Assembly (NCBI GenBank): GCA_039930045.1
Contig: JBDSQB010000003.1
Span: forward strand, 233,839 to 297,838
Reading direction: 5' to 3'
From: Chthoniobacterales bacterium
Lineage (GTDB): Bacteria > Verrucomicrobiota > Verrucomicrobiia > Chthoniobacterales > DASVRZ01
Length of the DNA stretch: 64,000 nt
In this document: positions 8,832-17,275 of the stretch, in pieces
Numbering within the stretch: position 1 is the stretch's first letter
Layout of the letters: the number at the start of each line of letters is the position of its first letter
Notes under the pieces: generated by a model
What the model saw: the letters and a program-made list of their open reading frames with translations, nothing else
Told to the model about the DNA's origin: nothing
Databases searched by the model: none
Translations under genes and position numbers: made by a program

Positions 8832-10217
8832 TCAAAAATCCAAGCCACGCCGGAAAAGCTCCAGAGTCACATCGCGTTCGCGGTGATGATCCACCATCGG
8901 CAGCGGGTAATTTCTCGCCAGCGGCAGACCCGGCGGTTCGCAAAATTTCCTCGGCTCCACCTGCGCCAGCTCCGGCAGCCAGCGCTGAATGAATTTCCCC
9001 TCTCCGTCGAACCGCGCCGTCTGCAGCCACGGGTTTTGAATGCGGAAATACGGCGCGGCATCGGCCCCGGTTCCGGCGCTCCATTGCCAGCCGCCGTTGT
9101 TCGAGGCGATCTCGCCGTCCACCAGTTTTTGCATGAAATACCGCTCCCCTTCGCGCCAGTGAATGTGCAGGTCCTTGGTCAAAAACATCGCCGTAATCAT
9201 GCGCAGTCGGTTGTGCATAAACCCGGTCGCATTCAACTGCCGCATCGCCGCGTCCACGATGGGAAAACCGGTTTCTCCCGCGCACCAGCGGGCGAACGCG
9301 GCGTCATCCGACTTCCATTCGACTTGGGCGTATTTCGGGTTGAAATCCGACTCCAGAACTTCGGGAAAATGCCAGAGGATTTGCAGGTAAAACTCGCGCC
9401 AGATCAGTTCGTTGATGAAGACTTCCGCGCTTTTCCGCTCGACGGCGTTGCCTCGGGCCGCAGCCTCGGCGCTCCTCCAATAAACCTCGCGCGGCGAAAT
9501 CAGCCCCCAGCGCAAGTCTTGGGAAAGTCGCGAACCGCCGTCGATCTCAGGCAGGTTGCGAGTCGCATCGTATTGGAAAATTTTGCGTCCGAGGAAATTT
9601 TTCAGTCGAGTGCGGGCGGAATCTTCGCCTGCCTCCACGATGTTCACGCGACCGGCCAGACCCCGGGTTTCCAGCGTCGGCAACGGCAACGAGGAAATGT
9701 TTTCCGGTGTTCGGATGGTGCTCAACTTCGGCAGCGATCCGGGCTTCGGCAGTTTGCGCCAGGCCTTGGCATACGGCGTGAACACCCGGAAAACGCCGCC
9801 CGTTCCGGTGCGCACTTCGTCGCGCTCATGAATCGCGATGTCCTGGCAGAGCACGAGTTTGCAGCCTTCCTCCGCCGCCATTTTCGCAACGGCGACCTCC
9901 GTTACCCGCCCAAACGGATCGGGATCGCGGTTGGTAAAGATGGAAGTCGCCCGCGTTTCCCGGATCAGCTTGCGGAGTTCCGCGACCGCGCCGCCCTGTC
10001 GGACGATCAGCCGGCCTCCAATCGTGGCGAGATTTTTTGCCAAAGACTCCAGACAGCCGCAGAGAAATTGCTGACGCGCGAGACCGGTCCAGGGGTGATT
10101 TTTCCGCCAGTTGCTCAAGATGTAAACAGGGACGACTTCCATTCCACTCTGCGTGGCAGCGTGGAGGGCGGTGTTGTCCGTCAGGCGCAGGTCGCGGCGA
10201 AACCAGTGAATGTGCAT
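8832..10217 (-). CDS. phr: Deoxyribodipyrimidine photolyase
   Basis: 461 residues from the ATG at 10217, where the protein begins M-H-I-H-W-F-R-R-D-L-R-L, the standard photolyase N-terminus. The frame stays open 71 codons further upstream, but that stretch runs antisense into lpxI and is not expected to be translated. The C-terminal FAD domain has S-N-N-G-G-W-Q-W-S-A-G-T-G-A-D-A, characteristic of class I CPD photolyases, which repair cyclobutane pyrimidine dimers using blue light. It is divergent from lpxI, with 64 bases between the two starts for both promoters. Confidence 0.95.
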   Translation of the reverse strand: MHIHWFRRDLRLTDNTALHAATQSGMEVVPVYILSNWRKNHPWTGLARQQFLCGCLESLAKNLATIGGRLIVRQGGAVAELRKLIRETRATSIFTNRDPDPFGRVTEVAVAKMAAEEGCKLVLCQDIAIHERDEVRTGTGGVFRVFTPYAKAWRKLPKPGSLPKLSTIRTPENISSLPLPTLETRGLAGRVNIVEAGEDSARTRLKNFLGRKIFQYDATRNLPEIDGGSRLSQDLRWGLISPREVYWRSAEAAARGNAVERKSAEVFINELIWREFYLQILWHFPEVLESDFNPKYAQVEWKSDDAAFARWCAGETGFPIVDAAMRQLNATGFMHNRLRMITAMFLTKDLHIHWREGERYFMQKLVDGEIASNNGGWQWSAGTGADAAPYFRIQNPWLQTARFDGEGKFIQRWLPELAQVEPRKFCEPPGLPLARNYPLPMVDHHRERDVTLELFRRGLDF

Positions 10218-10281
10218 CACCTGCGATACGTTCGGAGGGCTCGACAGGGCGCCGACGGTTTCGCTATTTTGGGCGAAATTG

Positions 10282-11082
10282 ATGGAATCCCTCGGCATTA
10301 TCGCTGGCAACGGCGCGTATCCCTTTGAGCTGGCGCAACGTGCCCGCGCCGCCGGGGTGAGGCGAATCGTGGTCGCCGCCTTTGAAAACGAGACGCGGCC
10401 CGAACTCGCCTCGCAGGTGGACGAAATCACCTGGATTCGCGTCGGCCAGCTCGGGAAAATGATCGGGATTTTTGAGAAATCGGGCGTTCAGGATGTGATC
10501 ATGGCCGGCCAGATTGCGCCGAAGAATTTGTTTGATCTGCGGCCCGATTTTAAGGCGTTGCTCTTGCTCGGACGACTGAAGGAGCGCAACGCGGAAAGCC
10601 TTTTTGGCGGCATCGCCGACGAGCTGGCCAAGAGCGGAGTTACATTGTTATCAGCGACGACGTTTCTGGAGGATTCGCTCGCGCCGGAAGGGCACATCGC
10701 CGGGCCGAAACTGAAGAAACGCACCATCGACGACCTCGAATACGGCTTCCGCATCGCCAAGGAAGTGAGCCGGCTCGACATCGGGCAGACGGTCGTCGTT
10801 CGCAACGGCACCGTGCTCGCCGTCGAGGCATTTGAGGGGACAAACGACGCCATCCAGCGCGGTGGAAAAATGGGCAACGGCAGCGCCGTGATGGTGAAAG
10901 TGTCGAAGCCGGATCAGGACTTCCGTTTCGATGTGCCGGTCATCGGTTTGCAAACCCTGGAAACCGCCCAAGCCGCCGGCGTGATTGCGATCGGAGTCGA
11001 ATCTGGCAAAACGCTTTTGCTGGAACGCGCCCAACTTCTAGCCGACGCGGCAGCCCGCAAAATCACGCTCTTCGGTTTGTAA
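10282..11082 (+). CDS. lpxI: UDP-2,3-diacylglucosamine pyrophosphatase LpxI
   Basis: 266 residues starting M-E-S-L-G-I-I-A-G-N-G-x-Y-P, the LpxI N-terminus. The C-terminal half has K-x-x-x-P-D-Q-D-x-R-F-D-x-P-V-I-G, typical of the family. LpxI hydrolyses UDP-2,3-diacylglucosamine to lipid X, replacing LpxH in many bacteria. An upstream in-frame ATG at 10210 lies inside the photolyase gene and was rejected because the conserved N-terminus begins at 10282. The next gene starts 4 bases after the stop. With lpxB nearby, this is part of the lipid A pathway. Confidence 0.93.
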   Translation: MESLGIIAGNGAYPFELAQRARAAGVRRIVVAAFENETRPELASQVDEITWIRVGQLGKMIGIFEKSGVQDVIMAGQIAPKNLFDLRPDFKALLLLGRLKERNAESLFGGIADELAKSGVTLLSATTFLEDSLAPEGHIAGPKLKKRTIDDLEYGFRIAKEVSRLDIGQTVVVRNGTVLAVEAFEGTNDAIQRGGKMGNGSAVMVKVSKPDQDFRFDVPVIGLQTLETAQAAGVIAIGVESGKTLLLERAQLLADAAARKITLFGL

Positions 11083-11086
11083 CTTT

Positions 11087-12037
11087 ATGACTAAAATCCG
11101 CTCCGGCATCGTTGGCGTTGGCCACATTGGCAAATTCCATTCCCGCATTTACTCCGAACTCGCCGCCGCTGGTGAAACGACTTTCAGCGCGATCTACGAT
11201 ACGAATTTCGACAACGCCCGCGCTGTCGCCGAACAATATGGAACTCGCGCCGTCGAGACGCTGGAGGAATTTTCCACGCTGGTCGATTGCGCGTCCGTCG
11301 CCACGCCGACGCCATTTCACTTCGACACCGCCGGGTTTTTGCTGGAGCGCGGCATTCATTTGCTCATCGAAAAGCCGATCACCGAAACGACCGAGCAGGC
11401 GCAGAAACTGGTCGCCCTCGCGAAGGAAAAAAAACTCATCCTGCAAGTCGGCCACGTTGAGCGTTTCAACCCCGTGATGGCCGTCCTCGAAAAACACCTC
11501 AACCACCCGCGCTTCATCGAGGCTCATCGACTTTCTCCCTACCCTAATCGCAGCGTGGAAATCGGCGTCGTGCTCGACCTCATGATCCACGATCTGGAGG
11601 TCATTTTGCATCTCATCAAGTCGCCGATCAAGTCGGTCGATGCGGTCGGCATCCCGGTCTTGAGCAAGCGCGAGGACATCGCCAACGCGCGCATTCGTTT
11701 TGAAAATGGCTCCGTCGCCAATGTCACCGCGAGCCGCATCAGCCCTGAGAAAATGCGCAAGCTGCGGGTCTTTCAGGAGGACGCTTATCTATCGCTCGAT
11801 TACGGCGAACAATCGGGCGAAATCTATCGCAAGGACGGCTTCCAGATTGTGCGCGAAGTCGTGCCCATCGAACGCGACGATGCCCTCACACGGCAGTTGC
11901 AAAGTTTTCTAACTTGCGCGCAACAAGGCATCCAGCCGCGCGTCTCCGGCAACCAGGCCGCCGCTGCACTGGAACTGGCGATTCGCATCACGCACGCCAT
12001 CGAAGCTTCCCCTTTTGGCGACAAGCTGCCGGAATGA
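11087..12037 (+). CDS. Gfo/Idh/MocA-family oxidoreductase
   Basis: 316 residues. The N-terminal Rossmann fold shows G-V-G-H-I-G-K-F-H-S-R near residue 9-19, and E-K-P-I-T-E-T (about 97-103) matches the conserved E-K-P motif at the active site. These enzymes oxidise or reduce sugars and sugar nucleotides with NAD(P). Placement between lpxI and lpxB suggests a role with a lipid A or UDP-sugar intermediate, which is inference from context. The substrate cannot be read from the sequence. Confidence 0.85.
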   Translation: MTKIRSGIVGVGHIGKFHSRIYSELAAAGETTFSAIYDTNFDNARAVAEQYGTRAVETLEEFSTLVDCASVATPTPFHFDTAGFLLERGIHLLIEKPITETTEQAQKLVALAKEKKLILQVGHVERFNPVMAVLEKHLNHPRFIEAHRLSPYPNRSVEIGVVLDLMIHDLEVILHLIKSPIKSVDAVGIPVLSKREDIANARIRFENGSVANVTASRISPEKMRKLRVFQEDAYLSLDYGEQSGEIYRKDGFQIVREVVPIERDDALTRQLQSFLTCAQQGIQPRVSGNQAAAALELAIRITHAIEASPFGDKLPE

Positions 12038-12049
12038 AAACCAAGTTAG

Positions 12050-12219
12050 AAATCCCTCGTTCCCAAGCTCCAGCTTGGGAACGCACTTGTCTTGGAAGCT
12101 CCAGCTTCCTAGCCACACCTGACACGCAAGATTCGCGAGCCTCAATGGACCACCAAGCCGACGAAGCAGAGCTTCGGGGACACTCGCGTTCCCAAGCCGG
12201 AGCTTGGGAACGAGGAATC
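12050..12219. repeat. REP-doublet-like element (REPIN candidate) between the oxidoreductase gene and lpxB
   Basis: Two near-identical palindromes lie in opposite outer orientation. At 12059-12082 the arms are GTTCCCAAGCT and AGCTTGGGAAC around CC; the matching copy is at 12188-12211. Their outer flanks (CCCTCGTTCCC on the left, GGGAACGAGGA on the right) continue the inverted repeat. Two more hairpins lie inside: GGAAGCT / AGCTTCC (12094-12109) and CGAAGC / GCTTCG (12162-12176). The element fills almost the whole 187-base gap and ends just before the lpxB start. A remnant of the same palindrome (CTTGGGAACGAG) is at 27406-27417. REP doublets are usually moved by a RAYT transposase, which is not in this window. 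Confidence 0.85.
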
Positions 12220-12224
12220 TGGTG

Positions 12225-13337
12225 ATGAAACACCTCTATCTAGTCGCTGGCGAACTCAGTGGCGACGCTCATGGCGCGTCGTTGATGCGCGCTTTGCAGG
12301 CGCAGTTAGGAGAGGTTAGTTTCTCCGGCGCGGGCGGTCCTGAAATGCAGTCGCTGGCCAGCGGACCTTTCCTCGAATGGACCAGTCACGCAGTAGTCGG
12401 GCTCTGGGAAGTGATTAAAAACTACGGCTACTTCCGCCGCGAATTTCACCGCATGATCGGCGAGATCGGCGCACTGCAACCCGACGCCGTCATTCTCATC
12501 GACTACCCCGGCTTCAATCTGCGACTAGCCAAAGCCCTGCGTGCAAAAGTTCCCGCGTTAAAAATCATCTACTACATCAGCCCGCAAGTCTGGGCCTGGA
12601 ATCGACGCCGCATTCCGAAGATGGCCCGCTGGCTCGACCTCATGATCTGCCTGTTTCCGTTCGAGAAAGAACTCTATGAGGCGAGCGGACTGCGCACCGA
12701 GTTTGCCGGTCACCCGATGTTAGATGAACTGGAGAAAAAACGACTGCCCGATGTTAGTCGTGATTTGACTTCCATCGGACTCTTTCCCGGCAGCCGCGAG
12801 CGTGAGGTTAGGAAGATACTACCCATTATGTTAGAAGCGGGTCGGATTCTCCATCGGCGCCACCCGGAATTGCGCTTCGCCATTCCCGCCGCCAGCGAGA
12901 AATTACTAACCTTGATCCGCGAAATGACCGCTGGTTTTCCCCATTGCGAAGTCACCTTACGCAACGCCTATCCGCTCATGCAAACCTGCGGCGCGGGCCT
13001 GATCGCCTCGGGCACCGCAACGCTGGAAGCCGCCTTTTTAGGCCTGCCCTACGCGCTGCTTTACAAGGTGAGCCCCCTCACCTACGAAGTCGGACGCCGC
13101 GTCATTCGTGTGCCGTTTTTGGGAATGGTTAACATTCTCGCCGGGCGCGAAGTCATCCCGGAATTCGTCCAGAAAAAAGCCGATCCGACTTCCATTGCCA
13201 TGTCGGTGGAATCCTTCCTCTTCGATCCGCAGAAACGACTGCAACTCGAATCGGATTTGCGCAACGTCATCGCGATGTTAGGAGAACGTGGCGCCGCCAG
13301 CAAAGCGGCGCAGGCCGTCTGCGAATTGCTAACATGA
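12225..13337 (+). CDS. lpxB: Lipid-A-disaccharide synthase LpxB
   Basis: 370 residues from the ATG at 12225 (M-K-H-L-Y-L-V-A-G-E-L-S-G-D), which matches the LpxB N-terminus. A further in-frame ATG at 12204 lies inside the REP palindrome and adds seven residues unlike the family. Family motifs follow: Y-I-S-P-Q-V-W-A-W (about 114-122), F-P-G-S-R-x-x-E-V, and S-G-T-A-T-L-E-A-A near residue 270. LpxB joins lipid X and UDP-diacylglucosamine to form the lipid A disaccharide at the inner membrane. The gene and its surroundings are unusually rich in GTTAG/CTAAC pentamers. The stop overlaps the next start by 4 bases. Confidence 0.93.
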   Translation: MKHLYLVAGELSGDAHGASLMRALQAQLGEVSFSGAGGPEMQSLASGPFLEWTSHAVVGLWEVIKNYGYFRREFHRMIGEIGALQPDAVILIDYPGFNLRLAKALRAKVPALKIIYYISPQVWAWNRRRIPKMARWLDLMICLFPFEKELYEASGLRTEFAGHPMLDELEKKRLPDVSRDLTSIGLFPGSREREVRKILPIMLEAGRILHRRHPELRFAIPAASEKLLTLIREMTAGFPHCEVTLRNAYPLMQTCGAGLIASGTATLEAAFLGLPYALLYKVSPLTYEVGRRVIRVPFLGMVNILAGREVIPEFVQKKADPTSIAMSVESFLFDPQKRLQLESDLRNVIAMLGERGAASKAAQAVCELLT

Positions 13338-13657
13338 AGATCACACCCGAGCGGCTGGAGGAACTCTGGAAATCGCCCGTCAACTGGCGCGCGGGATTAT
13401 TCTATCATTGCCCGGAGGACCCGCGGATCATCGTTCCCAAGCGGCAGAAATGGCGCGGCTGGACGATTAATTTCGCCCGGCGCGGCGCAATTCCGGTGTT
13501 AGTCGGCTGTGTTTTGTATGTCACCGTGCCTTTGGGTTATGTGGCGTGGCTGGGTTACATTCTTACCTGGGTCTGGTGGACGACGCTCGCTGTGATCATT
13601 CTGCTCATGTATCCCATGTGCTGGTATCTCGCCTCGCCCCGGCGTTTCCGGGATTAA
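13334..13657 (+). CDS. Small membrane protein, function unknown
   Basis: 107 residues with two likely membrane helices (about 53-75 and 78-98). The N-terminal 45 residues are soluble and contain W-R-A-G-L-F-Y-H-C-P-E-D-P-R and a basic W-R-G-W. The start overlaps the lpxB stop in ATGA, so the two genes are probably translated together, which suggests a role linked to lipid A or the inner membrane. No family was recognised. It converges on the next gene with a 4-base overlap of the ends. Confidence 0.6.
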   Translation: MKITPERLEELWKSPVNWRAGLFYHCPEDPRIIVPKRQKWRGWTINFARRGAIPVLVGCVLYVTVPLGYVAWLGYILTWVWWTTLAVIILLMYPMCWYLASPRRFRD

Positions 13658-13956
13658 ACCAGTTCATCCGGCTTCCGCCGGCACCACGGCAGGACGCCGG
13701 TAAAGGAGAGTCCGCAGGCACCCGCCATCGCTCCGACGGCCGAGCCCAGAATCATGATCGCGCCGTATTTGCGGCCCACCTCTTCTCCTGCCCGCCGTCC
13801 GATTTTGTAACCCTCTTCGGAGTTGGTGGCTCTGGCCTCCCGCGCTGCGGAAGCGCCCACGATGCCCCCAATGACCAGACTGGAACCGAGAAAAAGGACG
13901 ATGACGAAAAAGATAAAGAGGAAGGACGCAGTGACGAGGCGTTTGAAGAGCAGCAT
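13654..13956 (-). CDS. Small membrane protein with two hydrophobic segments, function unknown
   Basis: 100 residues from the ATG at 13956 (M-L-L-F-K-R-L). A first helix spans about 8-32, and a glycine-rich second helix about 68-90 follows a charged stretch with G-R-R-A-G-E-E-V-G-R. The frame remains open upstream to 14322, but that part runs through the 21-bp repeat array and gives only repeated heptapeptides. The start at 13956 was chosen because the sequence changes there from repeat to ordinary protein. It is divergent from the hldE-type gene, with the array in between. No family recognised. Confidence 0.55.
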   Translation of the reverse strand: MLLFKRLVTASFLFIFFVIVLFLGSSLVIGGIVGASAAREARATNSEEGYKIGRRAGEEVGRKYGAIMILGSAVGAMAGACGLSFTGVLPWCRRKPDELV

Positions 13957-14000
13957 GGCGAGGAGACTGGCAGAAAACACCGGGTAGGACAGCCAAAAAG

Positions 14001-14248
14001 GCCGGTCGCAGGGCAAACGACTCAGGTCGTCGATGAAACGACCCAGGTTCCCAGCCAAACGACCTCGGTCGTCAGCGAAACGACCCAGGTCGTTGGCCCG
14101 ACGACCTGGGTTGCAGGGCGGACGACCTCGGTCGTTTAAGCGCCGGACTCGGTCGCTCGAAGAACGACTGAGGTCGCTTTTGGAAACGACCTGGGTTGTT
14201 TGGCCAGCGACCGGGGTTGTCGGGAAAGAAGGCCGTGCCGAGCGGACG
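14001..14248. repeat. 21-bp tandem array of dyad units (ACGACC-N2-GGTCGT)
   Basis: Units begin at 14017, 14038, 14059, 14080, 14101, 14122, 14143 and 14164, exactly 21 bases apart. After one extra base two or three weaker units follow to about 14248. The conserved core is ACGACC, two bases, GGTCGT: six-base arms with dyad symmetry, perfect at 14059, 14080 and 14122. The rest of each unit varies. The array occupies the 352-base gap between two divergent genes (starts at 13956 minus and 14309 plus). Because 21 is a multiple of three, several frames stay open and encode heptapeptide repeats on both strands; these are probably by-products. A binding array for a dimeric protein is one reading of the dyads. 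Confidence 0.85.
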
Positions 14249-14308
14249 CGGAAAACAGTTGTCGCGGGGCGGGGTTGATTGTTGTCTAACCCGGATGAGT
14301 TTTTTCCC

Positions 14309-14794
14309 ATGAGCGTGGTCATTCCTTTTTCTGAGGCGAGTCAGATTCGATTGAAACTCGGACTTCCCGAGAGTCGGCGGCTGGTTTTTACCAATGGCTG
14401 CTTCGACGTGCTCCATGCCGGGCACGTGCGTTACTTGGAGGGCGCGCGCAAGCTGGGCGACGCGCTGGTGGTGGGGCTGAATGGAGATGACTCCGTGCGC
14501 CAGCTCAAGGGCGAAAATCGTCCGATCAATGGCGAGGACGACCGCGCCGAGGTGTTGACGGGCCTCCGCTCGGTGGATGCGGTGGTGATTTTTCCGGAGG
14601 TGCGGGCGACGGCCTTGATCGAAAAACTGCGGCCCGATGTGTATGTGAAGGGCGGCGATTACACGGTGGAATCGCTCAATCCCGAGGAGCGGGCGGTGCT
14701 GGAATCCATCGGGTGCGAGATCGGTTTCGTGCCGCTGGTGCCGGGGCGCTCGACGACGTCCACGCTTGCCAAGATGCGCGGTTCTGCGGAATGA
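14309..14794 (+). CDS. RfaE2/HldE-C type D-beta-D-heptose 1-phosphate adenylyltransferase
   Basis: 161 residues from the ATG at 14309. It is a single nucleotidyltransferase domain with T-N-G-C-F-D-x-L-H-A-G-H (H-x-G-H at 36-39) and a later K-G-G-D-Y, as in the C-terminal half of HldE. The enzyme transfers AMP to heptose 1-phosphate, a step toward ADP-heptose for the LPS core. The kinase half of HldE is not fused here, so it should be encoded elsewhere. The next gene, purN, overlaps the stop by 4 bases. Confidence 0.85.
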   Translation: MSVVIPFSEASQIRLKLGLPESRRLVFTNGCFDVLHAGHVRYLEGARKLGDALVVGLNGDDSVRQLKGENRPINGEDDRAEVLTGLRSVDAVVIFPEVRATALIEKLRPDVYVKGGDYTVESLNPEERAVLESIGCEIGFVPLVPGRSTTSTLAKMRGSAE

Positions 14795-15453
14795 TGCCGC
14801 CCCCAATGTCTGAAATATCCGAAGCATCCCCTGAATTGACTCCCCCTCGACCGCTGCGTATCGGCGTGCTTGGTTCCGGTACCGGGAGTAATTTCCGGGC
14901 GCTGGTGGAGAAGAAACGCGAGTCGGGTCTGGATGTGGAATTTGTCTGCGTCGCCTCCGACGTGGCGGGCTCGGGTATTCTGGAGTTTGCCCGCGCGGAA
15001 GGCCTGCCGGTGATTGCCATCGAACCCGGCAAATACAAGGCATCGCTGGAGCCCGAGGTGGAAAATCAACTTGTGAGATCGTTGCAAGAACGCCAGGTGG
15101 AACTGGTGGTGCTGGCGGGTTTCATGCGCATCCTAAAACACGGCTTGCTGGAGGCGTATGCAGGTCGAATCATTAACATTCACCCCTCGCTGCTCCCGAA
15201 ATATCGCGGGATGCAGGCGTGGAAACAGGCCCTCCTGGCGGGCGAGACGGTGACCGGATGCACCGTGCATTACGTGGACAACGGCGTCGATACCGGAGCG
15301 ATCATTGCCCAAGCCGAGGTGGATGTGCTGCCCGACGACACAGCGGAAACTCTCCATGCGCGCATTCAGAAGGCGGAGCATCTGCTGCTGCCGCTGGTGG
15401 TGGAGGAAATCAGCTCCCATCGCGAGGAATATCTCGGTGCTGGAAAAAATTAG
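14791..15453 (+). CDS. purN: Phosphoribosylglycinamide formyltransferase PurN
   Basis: About 220 residues from the ATG at 14791, which overlaps the preceding stop; an alternative ATG at 14806 begins M-S-E-I. Conserved blocks are G-S-G-T-G-S-N near the N-terminus, A-G-F-M-R-I-L, N-I-H-P-S-L-L-P-K-Y-R-G, and H-x-V-x-x-x-x-D-T-G-x-I-I with the catalytic Asn, His and Asp. The enzyme adds a formyl group from 10-formyl-THF to GAR in purine synthesis. The first 20 or so residues (E-A-S-P-E-L-T-P-P) are a non-conserved extension. Confidence 0.93.
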   Translation: MMPPPMSEISEASPELTPPRPLRIGVLGSGTGSNFRALVEKKRESGLDVEFVCVASDVAGSGILEFARAEGLPVIAIEPGKYKASLEPEVENQLVRSLQERQVELVVLAGFMRILKHGLLEAYAGRIINIHPSLLPKYRGMQAWKQALLAGETVTGCTVHYVDNGVDTGAIIAQAEVDVLPDDTAETLHARIQKAEHLLLPLVVEEISSHREEYLGAGKN

Positions 15454-15849
<396 letters not shown>

Positions 15850-15920
15850 CATTTCTGTCCTGCGTATTCGCAGTTATCCGCTGACCATTGGCGCAATCAA
15901 TGGCAGCTAGGAAAATCTGA

Positions 15921-16742
15921 ATGTTCCTGCCTTATTGGTTAGTCGTCGTCTTGCTCGGAGTCATCGAGGGAATCACGGAGTTCATCCCGATTTCCTCCAC
16001 GGGCCATCTGCTCATCGCCGAACATTTGCTCAAGCTCGATCCGCAAAGTTTCCTGCGTAGCGACCTCTTTAATGTGGTCATCCAGGCTGGCGCGGTGCTG
16101 GCCGTTCTGCCGCTCTTCAAGGATCGTCTCGCCATGCTCACCCGCTGGCGGGAACCGGCCAGCCAGACGTTGATCGCCAAGATCGCCACGGCGTTTTTCA
16201 TCACCTGCGTCGGCGGCTTCATTATTGACAAGAAGGGAATCAAACTCCCCGAGCAAGCCACTCCGATCGCGCTCGCCTTGCTCATCGGCGGCGTGCTTTT
16301 CATTGCCGTGGAAATGTTCCTTCGGGGAAAAAAAGGCGCGACTCAGATCTCCTGGAACGTCGCCATCGCCGTCGGACTGGCCCAGCTTCTCGCCGCTGTC
16401 TTCCCGGGTGCATCCCGGTCTGGCTCGACGATTCTTTTCGCGCTCGTCCTCGGAGCAGCGCGGCCACTGGCGACGGAGTTTTCCTTTCTCGTGGGCATTC
16501 CGACGATGCTCGCAGCCAGCGCGCTAAAGATTTTCAAAGCTCTGCATCACCCCGCGCCCGGCAGCCCGTCACCGGATTGGGCGGTTCTCGTTGTGGCCTC
16601 CGTCATCGCCGCCGCTGTCTCCTTTGTCGCGGTGAAATGGCTGCTGCGCTACGTCCAGAGTCACACCTTTGTCGGCTTCGGCATTTACCGGATCGCGGTC
16701 GGCGTTTTCCTGCTTCTGCTGGCTAGCTTTCACCTGATTTAA
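15921..16742 (+). CDS. uppP: Undecaprenyl-diphosphatase UppP (BacA)
   Basis: 273 residues, about eight membrane helices. Both family motifs are present: G-V-I-E-G-I-T-E-F-I-P-I-S-S-T-G-H (about 12-28) and F-P-G-A-S-R-S-G-S-T near residue 160. The enzyme removes a phosphate from undecaprenyl diphosphate at the inner membrane, recycling the lipid carrier for peptidoglycan and LPS. The next gene starts 3 bases after the stop, suggesting co-transcription. Confidence 0.95.
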   Translation: MFLPYWLVVVLLGVIEGITEFIPISSTGHLLIAEHLLKLDPQSFLRSDLFNVVIQAGAVLAVLPLFKDRLAMLTRWREPASQTLIAKIATAFFITCVGGFIIDKKGIKLPEQATPIALALLIGGVLFIAVEMFLRGKKGATQISWNVAIAVGLAQLLAAVFPGASRSGSTILFALVLGAARPLATEFSFLVGIPTMLAASALKIFKALHHPAPGSPSPDWAVLVVASVIAAAVSFVAVKWLLRYVQSHTFVGFGIYRIAVGVFLLLLASFHLI

Positions 16743-16745
16743 CTT

Positions 16746-17165
16746 ATGAACATCACCCCACAATTTGTCATCCCCGACGTCCAATCTGCCCTCCTCTGCG
16801 AAGATGTCCGGCAGGAAATGAACGGCGTTAACTCCCTCATCGGCGTCATCAACGTCATCCCCGCGCCGCAAGTGCCGTTCGGTATTTTCAAGCTTTGCCT
16901 CTGGACTCGCTGGGTCAGCGGCCTCGGCAAATTCAAGCAGACCTCCCGCATTCTCTCTCCCGACGAACAGAAGGTGCTCGGCGAAGCGACGATTGATTTC
17001 GAGTTGAAGAGCCTCGAAACGCACGCCACCAACGTCCATTTCTTCGGCGGCCTGCAATTCACTGAATACGGCATGCACACAGTCGAGATCCACATCAATG
17101 GCAACCTCAAGCTCCGTTTCCCGGTCCCCGTGATTCAGGCGCGTCCGCCACAGCCGCAGTCGTAA
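16746..17165 (+). CDS. Conserved-looking hypothetical protein
   Basis: 139 residues, soluble, no signal peptide. The N-terminus has F-V-I-P-D-V-Q-S-A-L-L-C-E-D-V-R-Q-E, and the body looks like a beta-rich domain with G-x-x-x-L-I-G-V-I-N-V and a late alternating strand V-E-I-H-I-N-G-N-L. It resembles short bacterial proteins of unknown function that begin with a declared-variable-like V-C-D-D-V-R motif, but no family could be named with confidence. It follows uppP by 3 bases. Confidence 0.6.
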   Translation: MNITPQFVIPDVQSALLCEDVRQEMNGVNSLIGVINVIPAPQVPFGIFKLCLWTRWVSGLGKFKQTSRILSPDEQKVLGEATIDFELKSLETHATNVHFFGGLQFTEYGMHTVEIHINGNLKLRFPVPVIQARPPQPQS

Positions 17166-17275
17166 AGCCCAGAGTCGAGTTGCATTTCGCTCACGGGCGA
17201 GGTGTCACCTGATTGTCACATTCAGGCGGTTTTCATTTGGTGCCGCCGGATTATCTTTGTTAGTTTTCCACGACC

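Noticed and set aside
8700..10328. Long plus-strand open frame (about 540 codons) opposite the photolyase gene
   Set aside because: It is a GC-codon shadow: its antisense partner has all photolyase motifs, and the frame has no recognisable domain.
10218..10430. 71-codon N-terminal extension of the photolyase
   Set aside because: Runs antisense into lpxI; the family N-terminus begins at the ATG at 10217.
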